The notes beneath the pieces were generated by a model. That model searched no databases and was not told the DNA's origin. It saw nothing but the letters and a program-made list of their open reading frames with translations. The position numbers and the translations under genes are program-made. From the NCBI GenBank assembly GCA_009617715.1, contig VTFK01000092.1, forward strand, positions 1,922,001-1,986,000: a stretch of 64,000 nucleotides of DNA, read 5' to 3'. This DNA is from Plectrocnemia conspersa (taxonomy: Eukaryota > Arthropoda > Insecta > Trichoptera > Polycentropodidae). Positions 47,520 to 58,909 of the stretch are shown in pieces (within the stretch, counting starts at the first letter, position 1; every line of letters starts with the position of its first letter).

Positions 47520-49140
47520 TAACCAAACACATAATTCTGTCCATTATCTTGTCAATTAGGTAAAACTTAAATTCAACAATCATTGTAGAAATTTATTGTA
47601 GATAGTTAAATCAATTTAAAACTTTCATATACATAGTATCAAAAATTGTCTTTGTATATTACTAACTTTGTAACATATTTAGTTGTGACGAAAAGCTAGT
47701 AATACAAACTTTGATAATTTTAATATTGATATATACTAAAGAAAATTCCAATTATTCAACTAATAATATAATTTTATATTTACATCATAGTGCCTCCTAT
47801 ATCTCAAATACGCTAATAATTCTATATAAACAATATTTTTTGATTGAGTAGTTAAACGTACACATGTTTCAATTTATGATATTTTTTACACATAACTTTA
47901 CTTATATAGCATCGATTTTATTATTTATTACCTAACTTTGCGAGTGTGATGTTCGATCCTGGCACTGCCAGGATACTGCGCCATATTCTAAGAATATATA
48001 AATAATTAATTAATTTACTAAAAAAATATCACAACTGTATTATTCGCAAAAACCTGTCTCAATGAAGTATTGTTTTCCTCGCGTGGGAACCGAAATAGTG
48101 TACGTCAACGCAGTCTATTAGCCTCTTAGGTCTTCTTTTTATTCATTTTCCACGTTCGCAAAACCCATCGAATCACTTCCGATGAATGGTGCCGTACGTG
48201 CCTGTCACGGGTTGTTGGCTTTACGGGATTGACGTAAATTGACTATCACGTATGTGTATCTGTTCACCTGGTGGATTTATCAGTTTTATTAAGAAATATT
48301 AAAACAATGTATTGATCTGTTGAATATCAACGGTTTACAATTTTAAACATTAACTCAATTGAGATTGCACCATTTGTAGTAACTGATATTTATATATTTC
48401 TGTTGTTAGATAAAGGTTAGGTACGACTCACACGTTTGGAAATTATAATATGTGTATAAATAAAAAAATCACTCAGAGTTTTGCCTATATACTATTTTAC
48501 TTAAAAGTTATTGTAATCAACGTTTCATAACAGTATTAAAAAATGCGTAAAAACTTCAAGTTATACTCCACACCATAAAAAAATTGTTACATTTAATTGA
48601 AGATTACAATGTAGAAAAAGTCATTCATAGTATATAAAGAAAACAATAAAATAATAAAATAAAATGATACGGACAGGATCAACTCCTTTTATCGGACATT
48701 AAATATATCATTGTGCAATGCCACAGTATTGGAGAGCTGGATGGACAGTTGAAACATTTTGTAATGTATTCTTTTCAAATGTAGAAACTTTATCAATTTA
48801 TCAATTGAAAAAAAACACACTTCATTAAAAAGCTTACGATATTTCTATGATAGGGTTGCGTTATTTTAAAATGTACGAAACACGATGTCCGACATTGATT
48901 ATTTTGTGTTTATTGTTTTTCACATAAACAAATTTAAATCGTGTAATATTATCTTTGTGATACAAATCTTAATACTTAACTGATTTATAGTTTTATATTT
49001 TACATACACATCGTTATAAAAAAATCCGTTTATCATGAATATAAAATAAATATTGCATTCATCAACATTTTCACGTTTTAATTTTATATTATAAAAATAT
49101 TAACAACCGTATATGTTTTTTTTTATTTACAGTGTGAAAG
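47520..49140. other. AT-rich DNA, no gene seen
   Basis: A small GC-moderate patch lies at 48080-48270. Nothing was recognised. Confidence 0.45.
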
Positions 49141-49144
49141 TGAT

Positions 49145-49171
49145 ATAATAATAATAATAATAATAATAATA
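49145..49171 (+). repeat. (ATA)9 microsatellite
   Basis: Nine uninterrupted ATA units, upstream of the 49.4-kb gene. Confidence 0.95.
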
Positions 49172-49400
49172 CATGTAGAAGTATTTAGTTCATAGCATAA
49201 ATAATAATGTTAATAAAAAAGAAATGTGATCTCGAATATTTTTTCGAAAAAAAATATTTATTTTTTAAATAATCATATATAATAATTATAATATTAATTA
49301 ATTCGTTCAAATTATCGTGCTTATAAATGGTGTTTCGTGATCTTGTGCTTCGAAGTTCGAAGTTCGTTAACCATCCGACGACTTCACACGCATCACCACC

Positions 49401-49708
49401 ATGCCCCAGCGTTCACTGTCATCTTCAACACTGATGAGACCATTCGTGGTCCTGGCCTTACCGGGAATGTATCTGTTCTACAAGTACAACCAGTACAAAC
49501 AACAGCAACAAGAGAACGCCAGGCGCAAGGTGACGGAGAGGGAGCTGCAACACCTGAACCATAAAATCGTAAGTACTTTCCCACTTTTTATTTGAAAAAC
49601 TCTCCTCTGGTTCTATATAAAATATTAGATATTCGGTTATTTTTTGCTACACAGCCTAGTGTGAAAGACAACCAAGATAAAATAGACAAAACTTTGTACC
49701 TAACATGA
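49401..49708 (+). CDS. Two-exon gene, predicted 73-aa single-pass membrane protein
   Basis: Exon 1 (49401-49568) opens at CACCATGCC, a strong start context, and gives 56 codons. An ATC|GTAAGT donor follows, then an 86-bp intron (49569-49654) ending TTATTTTTTGCTACACAG. Exon 2 (49655-49708) adds 17 codons and stops. The phase is 0 on both sides. The protein has a short N-terminal MPQRSLSSST, a hydrophobic segment at about residues 13-28 (RPFVVLALPGMYLFY), then a charged Gln/Lys/Arg/Glu-rich helix (QYKQQQQENARRKVTERELQ) likely to be cytosolic or matrix-facing. Such an anchor-plus-helix plan is common among small mitochondrial or ER micropeptides, but I do not recognise the family. A TATA-like TTATAAATG lies about 80 bp upstream. 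Exon 1 is strongly supported. Exon 2 is supported by splice sites and phase, and alternative later exons are possible. Confidence 0.7.
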
Positions 49709-50026
49709 AAATTTATTTTCATGCTAGGTGCGTAATTGCTTTCTATTTCGAATATAATTTGCACAATATATGAGCTATATTTTGTTATGTCTTTCGCGTT
49801 TAATTATTTGACTTATATCTTTTTGAGATATTTAATTATATTTAAACTGTAAAAGTTTAAAATAATAATAATGTTAATTTTACTACCAAAATTCTCACTT
49901 AAGTTAATTTACATATAATTATACCTAAGTATATTATTAATAACTAAAATACATATTTATAAACGAGACTTTATTTTCAAAAGAGGCAGCAGAAATTAGC
50001 ATATAAGTTTACATACTAATACATTA

Positions 50027-50049
50027 TTTTATCTGCGGCTCTAATCTTG

Positions 50050-50144
<95 letters not shown>

Positions 50145-50163
50145 ATCTGCGGCTCTAATCTTG

Positions 50164-50250
<87 letters not shown>
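50027..50250 (+). repeat. Compound TA microsatellite, two units
   Basis: A 24-bp unique segment (TTTTATCTGCGGCTCTAATC plus TTGT) followed by about 45 TA dinucleotides occurs twice in tandem (50027-50140 and 50141-50250). The second unit has about 43 TA repeats. The identical 24-mer shows that the whole unit was duplicated recently. Such runs extrude cruciforms and are prone to assembly error. Confidence 0.95.
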
Positions 50251-50257
<7 letters not shown>

Positions 50258-50339
50258 ACTAATATCCAAATTTAATAACAAAATTATTATTTATTTACAT
50301 TAAATTGGTTCACATGCTGACACATTATGTGCGTTTTAT

Positions 50340-50750
50340 AAATAGGCCTTTCAATCTGATTAACCAATTTCGTTTCACAGTTTTTTTACGAGCCCGCCTA
50401 ACTTAACTAAACAACCGACAAAACAATTTTCCCGAACGCAAACTCTGCAACCTTATAATAAAAATATTATTATAATAAACACACGACCTTGGCAAGTCGA
50501 ACGATTCGAATTGAATTTGCAAAATTAATTCACTTATCAGCGTCGAAATAAAATAATATCTGGGCGGGCGATCGGCGCAGTTGTCCAAATCTGACTGCTC
50601 GCGCAGTGCCGGCGCGTGACTAGGACAAATGAATTATTTTTTGCACGCAATTCCGACCACCGAGCGCAGACGTGCGTTAGTCAAATATAATACGTATAAA
50701 AGTCGCGTTATTCGTTTTGACGCGTGAGCGCGTAGCCGTGTTGTTGTTTT
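50340..50750. other. CpG-richer stretch, possible regulatory DNA
   Basis: Downstream of the 49.4-kb gene, GC is raised at 50560-50740, with CGCGCAGTGCCGGCGCGTGA at about 50598. The minus-strand frames here match nothing known. It could be a promoter, but direction and start are unclear. Confidence 0.3.
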
Positions 50751-51097
50751 TTTTTCAAGAATATGTGCACAAAATTGTTGTAAATTTTTTGTGTTTATAG
50801 GGAAAAATACGATATAGTACAAATTAAAAAAAAGCTTTTGCTTCATTATATTGCTATATAGCGCTATATCCACATATGTTAACTAAAGTTAATATATAGT
50901 TGGGTAAATCGTGTTAAATATACGCTTTACTGTATTAAGTAGTTTTTCACATCTTAGAAAATATTAAAAAATATAAACCTTTGATATAGGATTTGGCCTG
51001 TGCATCATCATGGTGCCCGTTCAGCCGAAAATAACCCGGAATTGTCGATTCGTCGGCGTTAGCAACTATTGGACTTTTCTTATGGTTCCCTTTGGCG

Positions 51098-51175
51098 CAT
51101 TTTGCATCTAGACTTCCACGTACACTCTTCAGGCCTGCCGAGAGAGAGTGTAGGTGGAAGTCTAGATGCAAAATG
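51098..51175. ncRNA. Near-perfect 78-bp hairpin, candidate small-RNA precursor
   Basis: Two 31-nt arms (51098-51128 and 51145-51175) are complementary at 30 of 31 positions, around a 16-nt loop. The left arm starts CATTTTGCATCTAGACTTCC and the right arm ends GGAAGTCTAGATGCAAAATG. The size and loop are in the range of insect pre-miRNAs, but the pairing is cleaner than most miRNAs. A recent inverted duplication, a hairpin siRNA or a tiny MITE are alternatives. There is no coding potential. Confidence 0.4.
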
Positions 51176-51179
51176 AATC

Positions 51180-53400
51180 CTTTGTGACTTAATCAATCGG
51201 CTCCCACAATGGATTAATTTTAACTTTATTCGTGATACAAAGAGCTTAAGACTAAATGCTAAAAATAATATCAATTTAATCGTGCGTACTTGTAATACAT
51301 TTCCCACTGATAATGATCATTCATTTAACCCATTTTCAAACTAAATTTCCGTTTGATATGAATCGCCTATGCATTTCGCTCGTTTTCAACTTTGGAATTT
51401 AGGGATAGTATTTGCCGCAAAATCAATTCGCTCTATAGGTATTCTATGGTGGTTGTACGCCTAATACAAACACGCCTTCGTGAATAATATTCGATGAGCA
51501 CACACAACCTGATTAATTAGAAACTGCCGTATCACGGTTGATCGACTGGATTTGTTCAGAGCATGTCGGCCGGGTGTCACTCTGTGCTAAAATTATACAA
51601 GGGGAGGCTCTGGTTTCGAAGAAATTTAATGGGTAGGTGGTATGGATTTGCTGTTTCTGAATACCAAATCAAATTATGATGAATGTAATTTGATTGCGCT
51701 TGCATGTTATGTTTCAATTCCATCCGTCGTATAATATCATTATTGGATTAGATTATAGATCTTAGAAGTTTTTTTTAAATAAATAATCCGTGTTTATTTA
51801 TTCTATAGTTAAACAGGTTTTTAGTTATTCATATGAAACTGATCGCTACTTTTATCCTTGATATGCTTATCCATCTTCTTAAATTGATAAGTAATGCTGA
51901 AGTCCATCAACAGCTTCACCCCGATTATTGCATCATTCGCGACAGCCTAGGTAGGAGGTCTAGCCTCAGTCTGACTAAGCAATGTTCGTAGTATCTAATG
52001 TGACAAAACTCCTCAGCCTATTTAACAAGCACTGCCTGCTCTTAAAATTGTAAATTAGATGTCTGTGCATCTGTGGCGATTTCTATTAATGGTGGTTCTG
52101 GTAAATCGCATTTCATTGTAGGGTTTATTTGTAACTATTTAATATTTATTTATGGCAACGTCTTATGTTTATCTTTTTTATACTCTCGATTTCTACTTCT
52201 TGAGATTCTGGCATACAAAATATTTTTCATAAACGGCGATTTCTTTCAAGAATCATTTCAAAAAGCATCTTTGTTCAAATGACGTTTTCTAACGCGGAAT
52301 TGTATTAAATCCCCTACAATATATACGCATTACATTTGCTTTATGTGTGTTTTGTTTAATAATAATATGAATATGAATCCATTTTAGCTTCGCGCAATAC
52401 AAAATATTATTACTCTACAATAAAAAGCACTGTAAAAACGTAGCTTATATTATATAATAAAAAGCTCCCCCGAATGGGATTGAGAATGCGTGCAAAGCAC
52501 GCATGCTTGGTAGTATGTTTATATTAGTTTTATGTACTCGTACGTGTACATAAGCATCTGAATTATGATACTTCCTCTGAAAAAATTGGAAGGAAACCTG
52601 AAAAACGAATGAATACTAATGAAGTATACTATTTTATTTAAGTTGAAACAGTCTAATATTAGGTATTTAAATAGTAAATTATTTCCTTGCATTTTGAAGC
52701 TTGTTACTTGAATGTTTTATTTATATGGGTTTTTCAGATTGAGATATTAGATATATTTAAAGGACTATTAACATTTGATACAGAAAATTTATATAAATAT
52801 AATATATAATTTGAAACATTTTTTATTGGTTAATAAATTTTTCACGTATTATTTAATGATTCGGTAACATTAAGACAAAAAACTTTTAAAAATCATTTCA
52901 TTTATAAGGTCAAAATAGCGTATCTTGTACATATTGACTTAATCAGTTGAAAATGGTTCATCAGGTATTTATCCTTAAGAGAGTGCTTTATTTCATAAAT
53001 AATGTAGTCTAGTATTTCTCATGTTTAATCTAATTCATCAGTACTGGTTCCTTTTCTTAATTTACAAATTATGTTAAACTGAAGTTTTAAATTTACAATC
53101 TCTTCTATACGTTTCTTGTTTTAAAAATAAGATATTTAAAACTTTACAGCAATTAATATTGGATATATACAGATATAATACAATTTATTTTATGAAACGA
53201 TTAGAAATCGATGATATTGAATATAAAATATTAATATGCATTAAACATTATACAATAAAGAATAACCAATTGTTTATCAAATATTGTTTTTTAACACTTC
53301 TGAGCTAAGTTTTAATTTGATTAAATATAACAATAATAATATGTAGAATGATGAATTTACCATTCATACTACGACAGGACCATTTATTATATCTAATAGC
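51180..53400. other. AT-rich DNA, no supported gene
   Basis: A GC-moderate section at 51480-51620 and a 69-codon frame at 52073-52282 were examined. Neither shows coding features. Confidence 0.45.
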
Positions 53401-53760
53401 ATTCCCAATCGAATTACAAAGATACCACCCTGCGTAAAACTCCCCTCCTACATCGTATCATACACACAATTATCGCCAACATTTCCATGAATATTTAACA
53501 AGCCGCTTCGTTACCATTAATTGGCTTTCCACAAACACGTGAATTTGTGACCGCCAATGAAAATTCAACTCCCACTTCATCACACGACTTCCCCCACCAG
53601 CAAAATTCAGAACGATTACAATGAGCGGCACCCACGCCAATTATTATGTAACAGCGCTGACGCGTCAACCGGCGATCAATTCCAAAAAGCCCCAGTTTTG
53701 GCGAAAAATTTACTCTGCTTGACCCCTCTATATTGACCGCATGAACAACGTAGAAGAAGC
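53400..53760. other. GC-moderate stretch with CCAAT and TAAT sites, possible enhancer
   Basis: Lower AT than the flanks, with repeated CCAAT/ATTGG (ATTAATTGGCTTTCC at 53517, CCGCCAATG at 53551, CGCCAATTATT at 53635) and homeodomain-type TAAT cores. No open frame. A regulatory role is only suggested by composition. Confidence 0.25.
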
Positions 53761-54346
53761 CATAACACGTATCAATACAGAACTTATTTTACCATGTCTT
53801 TGGAATGTAGCATAAGCTAAAATTTATCCATTCAAAAAAATATTTTTAACGTCGTTTCGTTATTCCTTATTTTTTATCAATAACTTAAGAACCTTTTTGA
53901 AGTTTTGCACCCCCCGTTCTTTGAATATTATATAAAAACAATTCAGAGGTGCAAAAGTATTCGGCTGCAAAAGTCATATTTTGATGTGTAATATTTTTGT
54001 TATTACCGTATCAAAGTACTGATATATTAATTGTCCATAATGGTGAGACACTGGTTGCATATTGGTATTGAAGCTCTGGCTATAAATCCAATATCACATG
54101 TCTAATTCTAACACTGATTTCAAGAGCTATAGCTGCGTTTAATATTAATTACAAAATATATACACCAACGCCCAAAGAGAAGTGCCATTATTGTGCAGGC
54201 GGCCCTCGACTTTCGCACATAATTAGTTCCTGAAAATGTGTGCGAATGTTGAATGTACGAAAGTCGAGGGAAGTAAAAAAATTGAAATTGTGTGTATTTT
54301 AAAATATTTATTTATCAAGTAAATATAAGATGTTTAAGAGACACGT

Positions 54347-54580
54347 TTAAGTGGGGTTTGCGGGTGTTAACTTTGAAAAGTTTTTAAGAGTTAACTGTTT
54401 TCCACTATTCTTTTTCTTTTCTTCATATAGTATTTTATAACATGCTATGTTTTTATTGATCGCCCTACGCACTTGAGATATGCGTTCTCCATTGGGATCA
54501 CAATCTTCCATAATATTTAAAAATTTGTCAAGGTGCGTGAAGGCTTCATTCATATTTTTCATTGTTAAAGAGTTTTCCAA
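54347..54580 (-). pseudogene. Tigger-like transposase, C-terminal part
   Basis: A 77-codon open frame without an ATG (the first codon is TTG). It reads NMNEAFTHLDKFLNIMEDCD, then RISQVRRAINKNIACYKILY. It joins straight to the middle part, so the segment carrying the second and third catalytic acids has been deleted. Similar acidic tails are seen in Tigger transposases. Confidence 0.65.
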
Positions 54581-54582
54581 AA

Positions 54583-54930
54583 TAAACCTGTCTCATCTAC
54601 ATTAAATATTTGGCTAGGGGAATATTCTCCATCTTCAATAATTTTGGATAATTAGGAAATAAATTCTTTTGCAGCATCTTTATCCGCATCAGCCGATTCT
54701 CCAGTAAATTTAGTATTATGAATAGAATACCTCATTTTAAAATTATAAAATCAACCGTTACTTGCTTGAAAAACTGTGTTAAAATCTTTTTTTAATCTAT
54801 CCTTCCAATCTTTGTGCAAACTAAGAGCTTTTGCTTGAATAATTGAAATACTCAGAGGGACATCTTTTTGATGTTGGTCATCGATCCACGATGACAAAGA
54901 TTTTCCATTTCATCCATGTTTTTTTTTTGC
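54583..54930 (-). pseudogene. Tigger-like transposase, middle part to first catalytic Asp
   Basis: Broken minus-strand frames read WIDDQHQKDVPLSISIIQAK, then ESADADKDAAKEFIS, then SPSQIFNVDETGLFW. The last is the pogo/Tigger motif holding the first catalytic aspartate. Two in-frame stops are visible (near 54770 and 54658). Confidence 0.85.
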
Positions 54931-54976
54931 TGTGTTTTTTTGGAAACATATCTTTAAAGATTGCGGAAATATATCT

Positions 54977-55177
54977 TTATTTTCCACAACTTTGAACGTA
55001 TTTCTTAATTATATTTTTATTTTGCAAAATTGAACATATCGTAGACCTGTTTGTATCATACGAACGTCCGATTGAAGCAAAAGATTCACCGTTATCAGAA
55101 CGTCTAATAATTTCCATCTTTGTCTTGAATCGTGTGAAGTTTATGAGTCTTTGATTTATTTTTGTTCGTATCAACAC
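54977..55177 (-). pseudogene. Tigger-like transposase, N-terminal DNA-binding part
   Basis: The open frame reads KTKMEIIRRSDNGESFASIG and then RSYDTNRSTICSILQNKNII, the psq/CENP-B-type helix-turn-helix that binds the transposon ends. It lies at the 5' end of the element as expected. Confidence 0.85.
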
Positions 55178-55309
55178 AAGTTTTTCCGTTTCTCACTCGT
55201 GTTTATATTTTTTTTTATTTTTTTTTTTTAAATGAAATTTAAAAAAATTGTTTTTTTTTAAATGTGCGAAATAGCGAATTGAGCGAAAGTCGAGGGCTGC
55301 CTGTATATG

Positions 55310-55900
55310 TATCTTGGACCATAAGAGCAAAATAAAAATGTATACTAGACCTCTTTTAGACGTTTCTAGATATGTAACTTTTAAAGTACAAAGATTTAAA
55401 AGGCACTTTGTATGTTTATGGTAATCAAAACACAGAAACTCGGTTACGTTTCGCTTTTAAACAATAATACCGTTCTTCTGAGACAATACGTTCAAGATTC
55501 GAATCAAATGCATTCATGATCTCGTGGGAAATAAACGTGATGCATACGCCATGCAAATCTTGTTATTCGATTTATTTGAAAACCCAGTTTAGCAGTGTGG
55601 GGAAAAATTCAATTTCGGACCGAAACGAAAGGCGAGAAAATTTTATCTCGTAATAAATTATCGTCACGTTTCCTTTGCGAATACGTAACATGAAAATCTA
55701 TCGGGCATTAATCATAAGAGGAGTTTTGACGGTTATTCACCGATGCTCATGTTTATTGCTCAAAGGATAATTACACTATATTTTAAATTCTATCAATAAG
55801 CATAGAAATGTAACATAAAATATAAATGTATGTTTCTTGATCTTAAATAATAGGTTAAAATTAATTTTTTGCGTATTCATGGTTTCACAAAAATTGATCT
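55310..55900. other. Non-coding DNA, no gene seen
   Basis: Slightly GC-richer at 55490-55700. No recognised features. Confidence 0.45.
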
Positions 55901-56600
55901 GAGTATATAATCACAAAATTAATGCAAAACTGAAGCATATAAAAAAGAAACATTTCTAATTTTTATACATTTTTCTTTTGGATTATTTTTTACGATTTTT
56001 TATTATTTTAACTACCCGCTATTTTGTAAATAAAATGATAAATCGAGCTAGCTAAAGAACTTAGTTTAGAAATTAACAAGATACAAATATATTTAGAACA
56101 AGTTTTATGCCAATATGAATAAAACTACGGCATGTCCTCAAAAAAATAAATAATAAAAAATAAATATTTATACTTTTATTTTATATTTTTTCTCTCTAGA
56201 ATTTTTCATTGTTACGATTTTTTTTTAAATCTTAATTACTCACTATTTTGTTTTAAAATTGTTGATCATGGTAACTAACAAACTTAGGTAAGATCAGGTC
56301 TATTAGAAAAAATATAATGTGTACAGGATAAGAACTAATTATTGTGTTCTCAAATATAGTTATATCCTACATTAATGACAAAAATTGCAAGGAAAAACTT
56401 TTTTTTTCAATTTTTTTTTTTTTAATATTATAAAACGTTAATACCCTTTTTATTTTTTTTAACGGATTTGATATTTTTTATTTTTTTAGAATAGCCGTCA
56501 TATTGCAACAAAATCGGATCAGGCTGGCTAGAAAACTTAGCAGATATACATTTTTTTCAATAAAATCATATCTGAATATATTTTAACCGGTAGATATATA
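55900..56600 (+). repeat. Repeat family R, cluster 2, three plus-strand copies
   Basis: Units of about 240 bp begin near 55970, 56205 and 56440. Shared landmarks are TTACGATTTTTT, (C/A)CCGCTATTTTG / TCACTATTTTG / AGCCGTCATATTG, then ATC(G/A)...GCTAGCTAAAGAACTTAG and AGATA. The first copy also has AGTTTTATGCCAATATGAAT, which matches AGTTTTATGTCGATATG at 41.65 kb. Confidence 0.6.
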
Positions 56601-57690
56601 TTTCTACTAGAATAGAATATAATTGATTTAAGCTTTTGGAGATGGTTCATTAGTTTGTGTTAAGCATTATTTGTTCCTTTCCTAAGAAATCCACCAAAAT
56701 TTATATTTGCATTGTCAGGACAAACTGCTACAATTTTTTCTAAATGTTGTTTCCTTCTATATTTCAATTTTTCAGAATTTTCACGCTTTACACCAACCCA
56801 CTTTATGTCCCAATGTGCGGCACTTTCGGGGATGTTGAATCCATATAATTTTCATTTTTTTGATAATAAATTATATACATCTATCGAAATAATAGTACAC
56901 AATGATCAGGTCGGGGAATTTACAGTACATGCAATTTCCGTGAGAATTTTCCACACATGAAATTTTCGTACACCAAAATTTGCGATCATTAGTTTTCCGG
57001 ACACAGAAATTATTTTTAAGTAAATATTTTAACTTTTGATTTTACATGCCCAATTTTAAAGTAGCAAATGCAGTGTACAAAAAATATTTATTTTAAATTG
57101 ATTGCTAATTTATACTTTATAAAAAAATATATAAAAAAAAACAACGTCAAAATAAGTCACGCGACCATAAAATTTGCGTTAGCCGAAATAAAATCCAGGT
57201 TTCGCTCAAGTTGATGACCCCAAAATCAGTGGTCAAAACGTCAACAAATGAGATAAGGTCAAGAAAAGGCGCGATACGCAAACCCTCCCATCTCTTAAAA
57301 TAAGTAACGCTATTGATATGTCAGAAACTGCAGGAAATACCCAAATGTTATATGGTTAGTCGATTACTTTAAACATTGATAATCGAATGTTTAAGAGTAA
57401 TGAATTTACATTGTTTAAAAATAACTCATAAAATCAACCCTTAGAGTCGAAAGTTAAAAACGTCGCTAGGTCGAATTTCAGTTTTCAATCACTGCGTAGG
57501 TTTCACGCCTTGTTTGAAGTAATCACGACAAAACACAGGGGATGAATAATGAAATGAGGGCGAGTCCCAGGCGGGTTTGTGCGTGCTGTAAATTGAAATG
57601 GTAAAAATACTACCGCATTACTGCTGTATATAATACATGTAACCATTTATAGTAAATATATTGTCTGTCTAAAAAAAGCGTGGGTATTTA
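56600..57690. other. Non-coding DNA, no supported gene
   Basis: An 82-codon frame at 56712-56960 was examined and matches nothing known. At 56910-57000 a short phrase similar to AAATTTTCGTACACCAAAAT is partly repeated. No clear structure. Confidence 0.4.
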
Positions 57691-57697
57691 TTAAAGT

Positions 57698-57871
57698 CAG
57701 GGACTTTATTTAAGCTTTTTTCAGGGGGGGGCAAAAGTTAGTTAGTTAATGATTGTTCTTTAAATATTTCGATTTTATTAAGTTTCATAGTATTTCATTC
57801 AATTACATGCATTTTTCTGATTAAATTAAGGGAAGGGCGCAAACGCACCTACCTGCCCCTCCTCAAATGAC
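57698..57871 (+). mobile_element. GGGGG-type short repeat (possible MITE), copy 1
   Basis: Starts CAGGGACTTTATTTAAGC, then TTTTTTCAGGGGGGGGCAAA, TTAGTTAGTTAATG and TTTCAT...ATTACATGCATTTT, and ends with GCCCCTCCTCAAATGAC. The order and length match the copies at 58347 and 58737. Confidence 0.65.
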
Positions 57872-58059
57872 AAATAACATTCATGTTAAGAATCCACATC
57901 AAAAGTGATAAAGTCGTGCTGTCACATAGAAAGCGCTCGGTTATCTAGCATTCATATAAAGACAATATTATGACTTACAATAAGTGAGAATAGAATGGAT
58001 CCTAGATAAACCAAATTTTGACTAATAAGAGAGCGCAAAGAATAATTATCCCTTCTCAG

Positions 58060-58180
58060 AAAGCAAAAATCCACGTCAAAAGCAATAAAATCGTGACGTC
58101 GCCGTCCAGTGGGTACGCTCGTTACCGGGCGTTCCCACTGCGACGGCGCCGACACGATTTTATTTCTCTTACCGTGAATT
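58060..58180. repeat. Hairpin related to 57890-57950
   Basis: AAAATCGTGACGTCGCCGTC (58086) pairs with GCGACGGCGCCGACACGATT (58139) around a GTGGG/CCCAC inner stem. The left arm context (ATCCACGTCAAAAGCAATAA) recurs at 57892 as ATCCACATCAAAAGTGATAA. Confidence 0.55.
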
Positions 58181-58346
58181 TTTTACTATTTTTTTCTCTG
58201 GTAAATATATATATTTACTCGTGAAAATGTATTCCGATATGAATTCACTGAAATGACATATTTAAAAAATATTTTCAGCATAGATTCGAAACTGTTTCGT
58301 TTAGATTTTCTTTGAGGAAAAGCCCAAGAATTTCTGGTTTAGAATT

Positions 58347-58531
58347 AGGGACGTCATTTCAGCCTTTTTTTAGGGGGAGTGGGCAAAAGTTGGTCAGTCA
58401 GTGTTCGTTATTTTAATATTTCTATTTCATTCAAATTCATGTAATTCCATTAAATTACATGCATTTTACTGGCCAACTTAAAGAGAGGGCAAATGCCTCC
58501 ACCTGCCCCCCCCCTTTATAAATGACGTCCT
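58347..58531 (+). mobile_element. GGGGG-type short repeat (possible MITE), copy 2
   Basis: The best preserved copy. It begins AGGGACGTCATTT and ends AAATGACGTCCT, giving inverted ends. Internal blocks TAGGGGGAGTGGGCAAAAGT and CACCTGCCCCCCCCC are also mutually inverted. No target duplication is evident. Confidence 0.7.
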
Positions 58532-58736
58532 TGACGTTAGCGGGTCAAATTCAATGCTTCTTGGAAACACCTTAATTTAAAGTAAAATTACCACATGTCC
58601 GTTCCACCGATCGTTAACAAAAGGGTAGAAACACAATAGTCCTGTGCGCATGGTAAAACGCATTGTCTATCGCGCATCCTTTCCAAACAAAGATTTGTTC
58701 TCTCCGGTAATTTAGTATTCTTACGACTGGTTTAAA

Positions 58737-58900
58737 ATTAGTTTTTTAAGGAGGGGGCGCAAATATTGTCTAGTCAGTGGTCGTTTTTTATATTTAGATC
58801 TCATTAAAATTCATATTATTTCATTAAATGTAAGTTAAATGCCAAATTCAATAGGGGGAAATGCCCCCTTCTACTCCCCCTCTTCTATATGACGTCCCTG
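58737..58900 (+). mobile_element. GGGGG-type short repeat (possible MITE), copy 3
   Basis: Has AAGGAGGGGGCGCAAATATT, GTCTAGTCAGTGGTCGTT and TTTCATTAAATG, and ends CTATATGACGTCCCTG, the inverted complement of CAGGGACGTCAT. The left end has decayed. Confidence 0.65.
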
Positions 58901-58909
58901 CTGTATATG

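Larger units (their letters stand above)
54196..55303 (-). mobile_element. Tigger/pogo-like DNA transposon relic, internally deleted
   Basis: Terminal inverted repeats CAGGCGGCCCTCGACTTTCG (left) and CAGGCAGCCCTCGACTTTCG (right, inward) bound a 1.1-kb element. The right flank starts with TA, the expected target; the left flank has TG, probably a mutated TA. On the minus strand are pieces of a CENP-B/Tigger-type transposase in order: the N-terminal helix-turn-helix, a middle part and a C-terminal tail. The bulk of the DDE core is missing between 54583 and 54580, where the frame jumps directly to the tail. Stops and frameshifts are frequent, so it is inactive. Confidence 0.88.

Noticed and set aside
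49337..49584. Overlapping frames on both strands over the small membrane-protein exon
   Set aside because: They start outside the good ATG context or run antisense. The 49401 frame has the start context, hydrophobic helix and splice donor.
50024..50281. Open frames of alternating Ile-Tyr on both strands
   Set aside because: They are translations of the (TA)n microsatellite, not genes.
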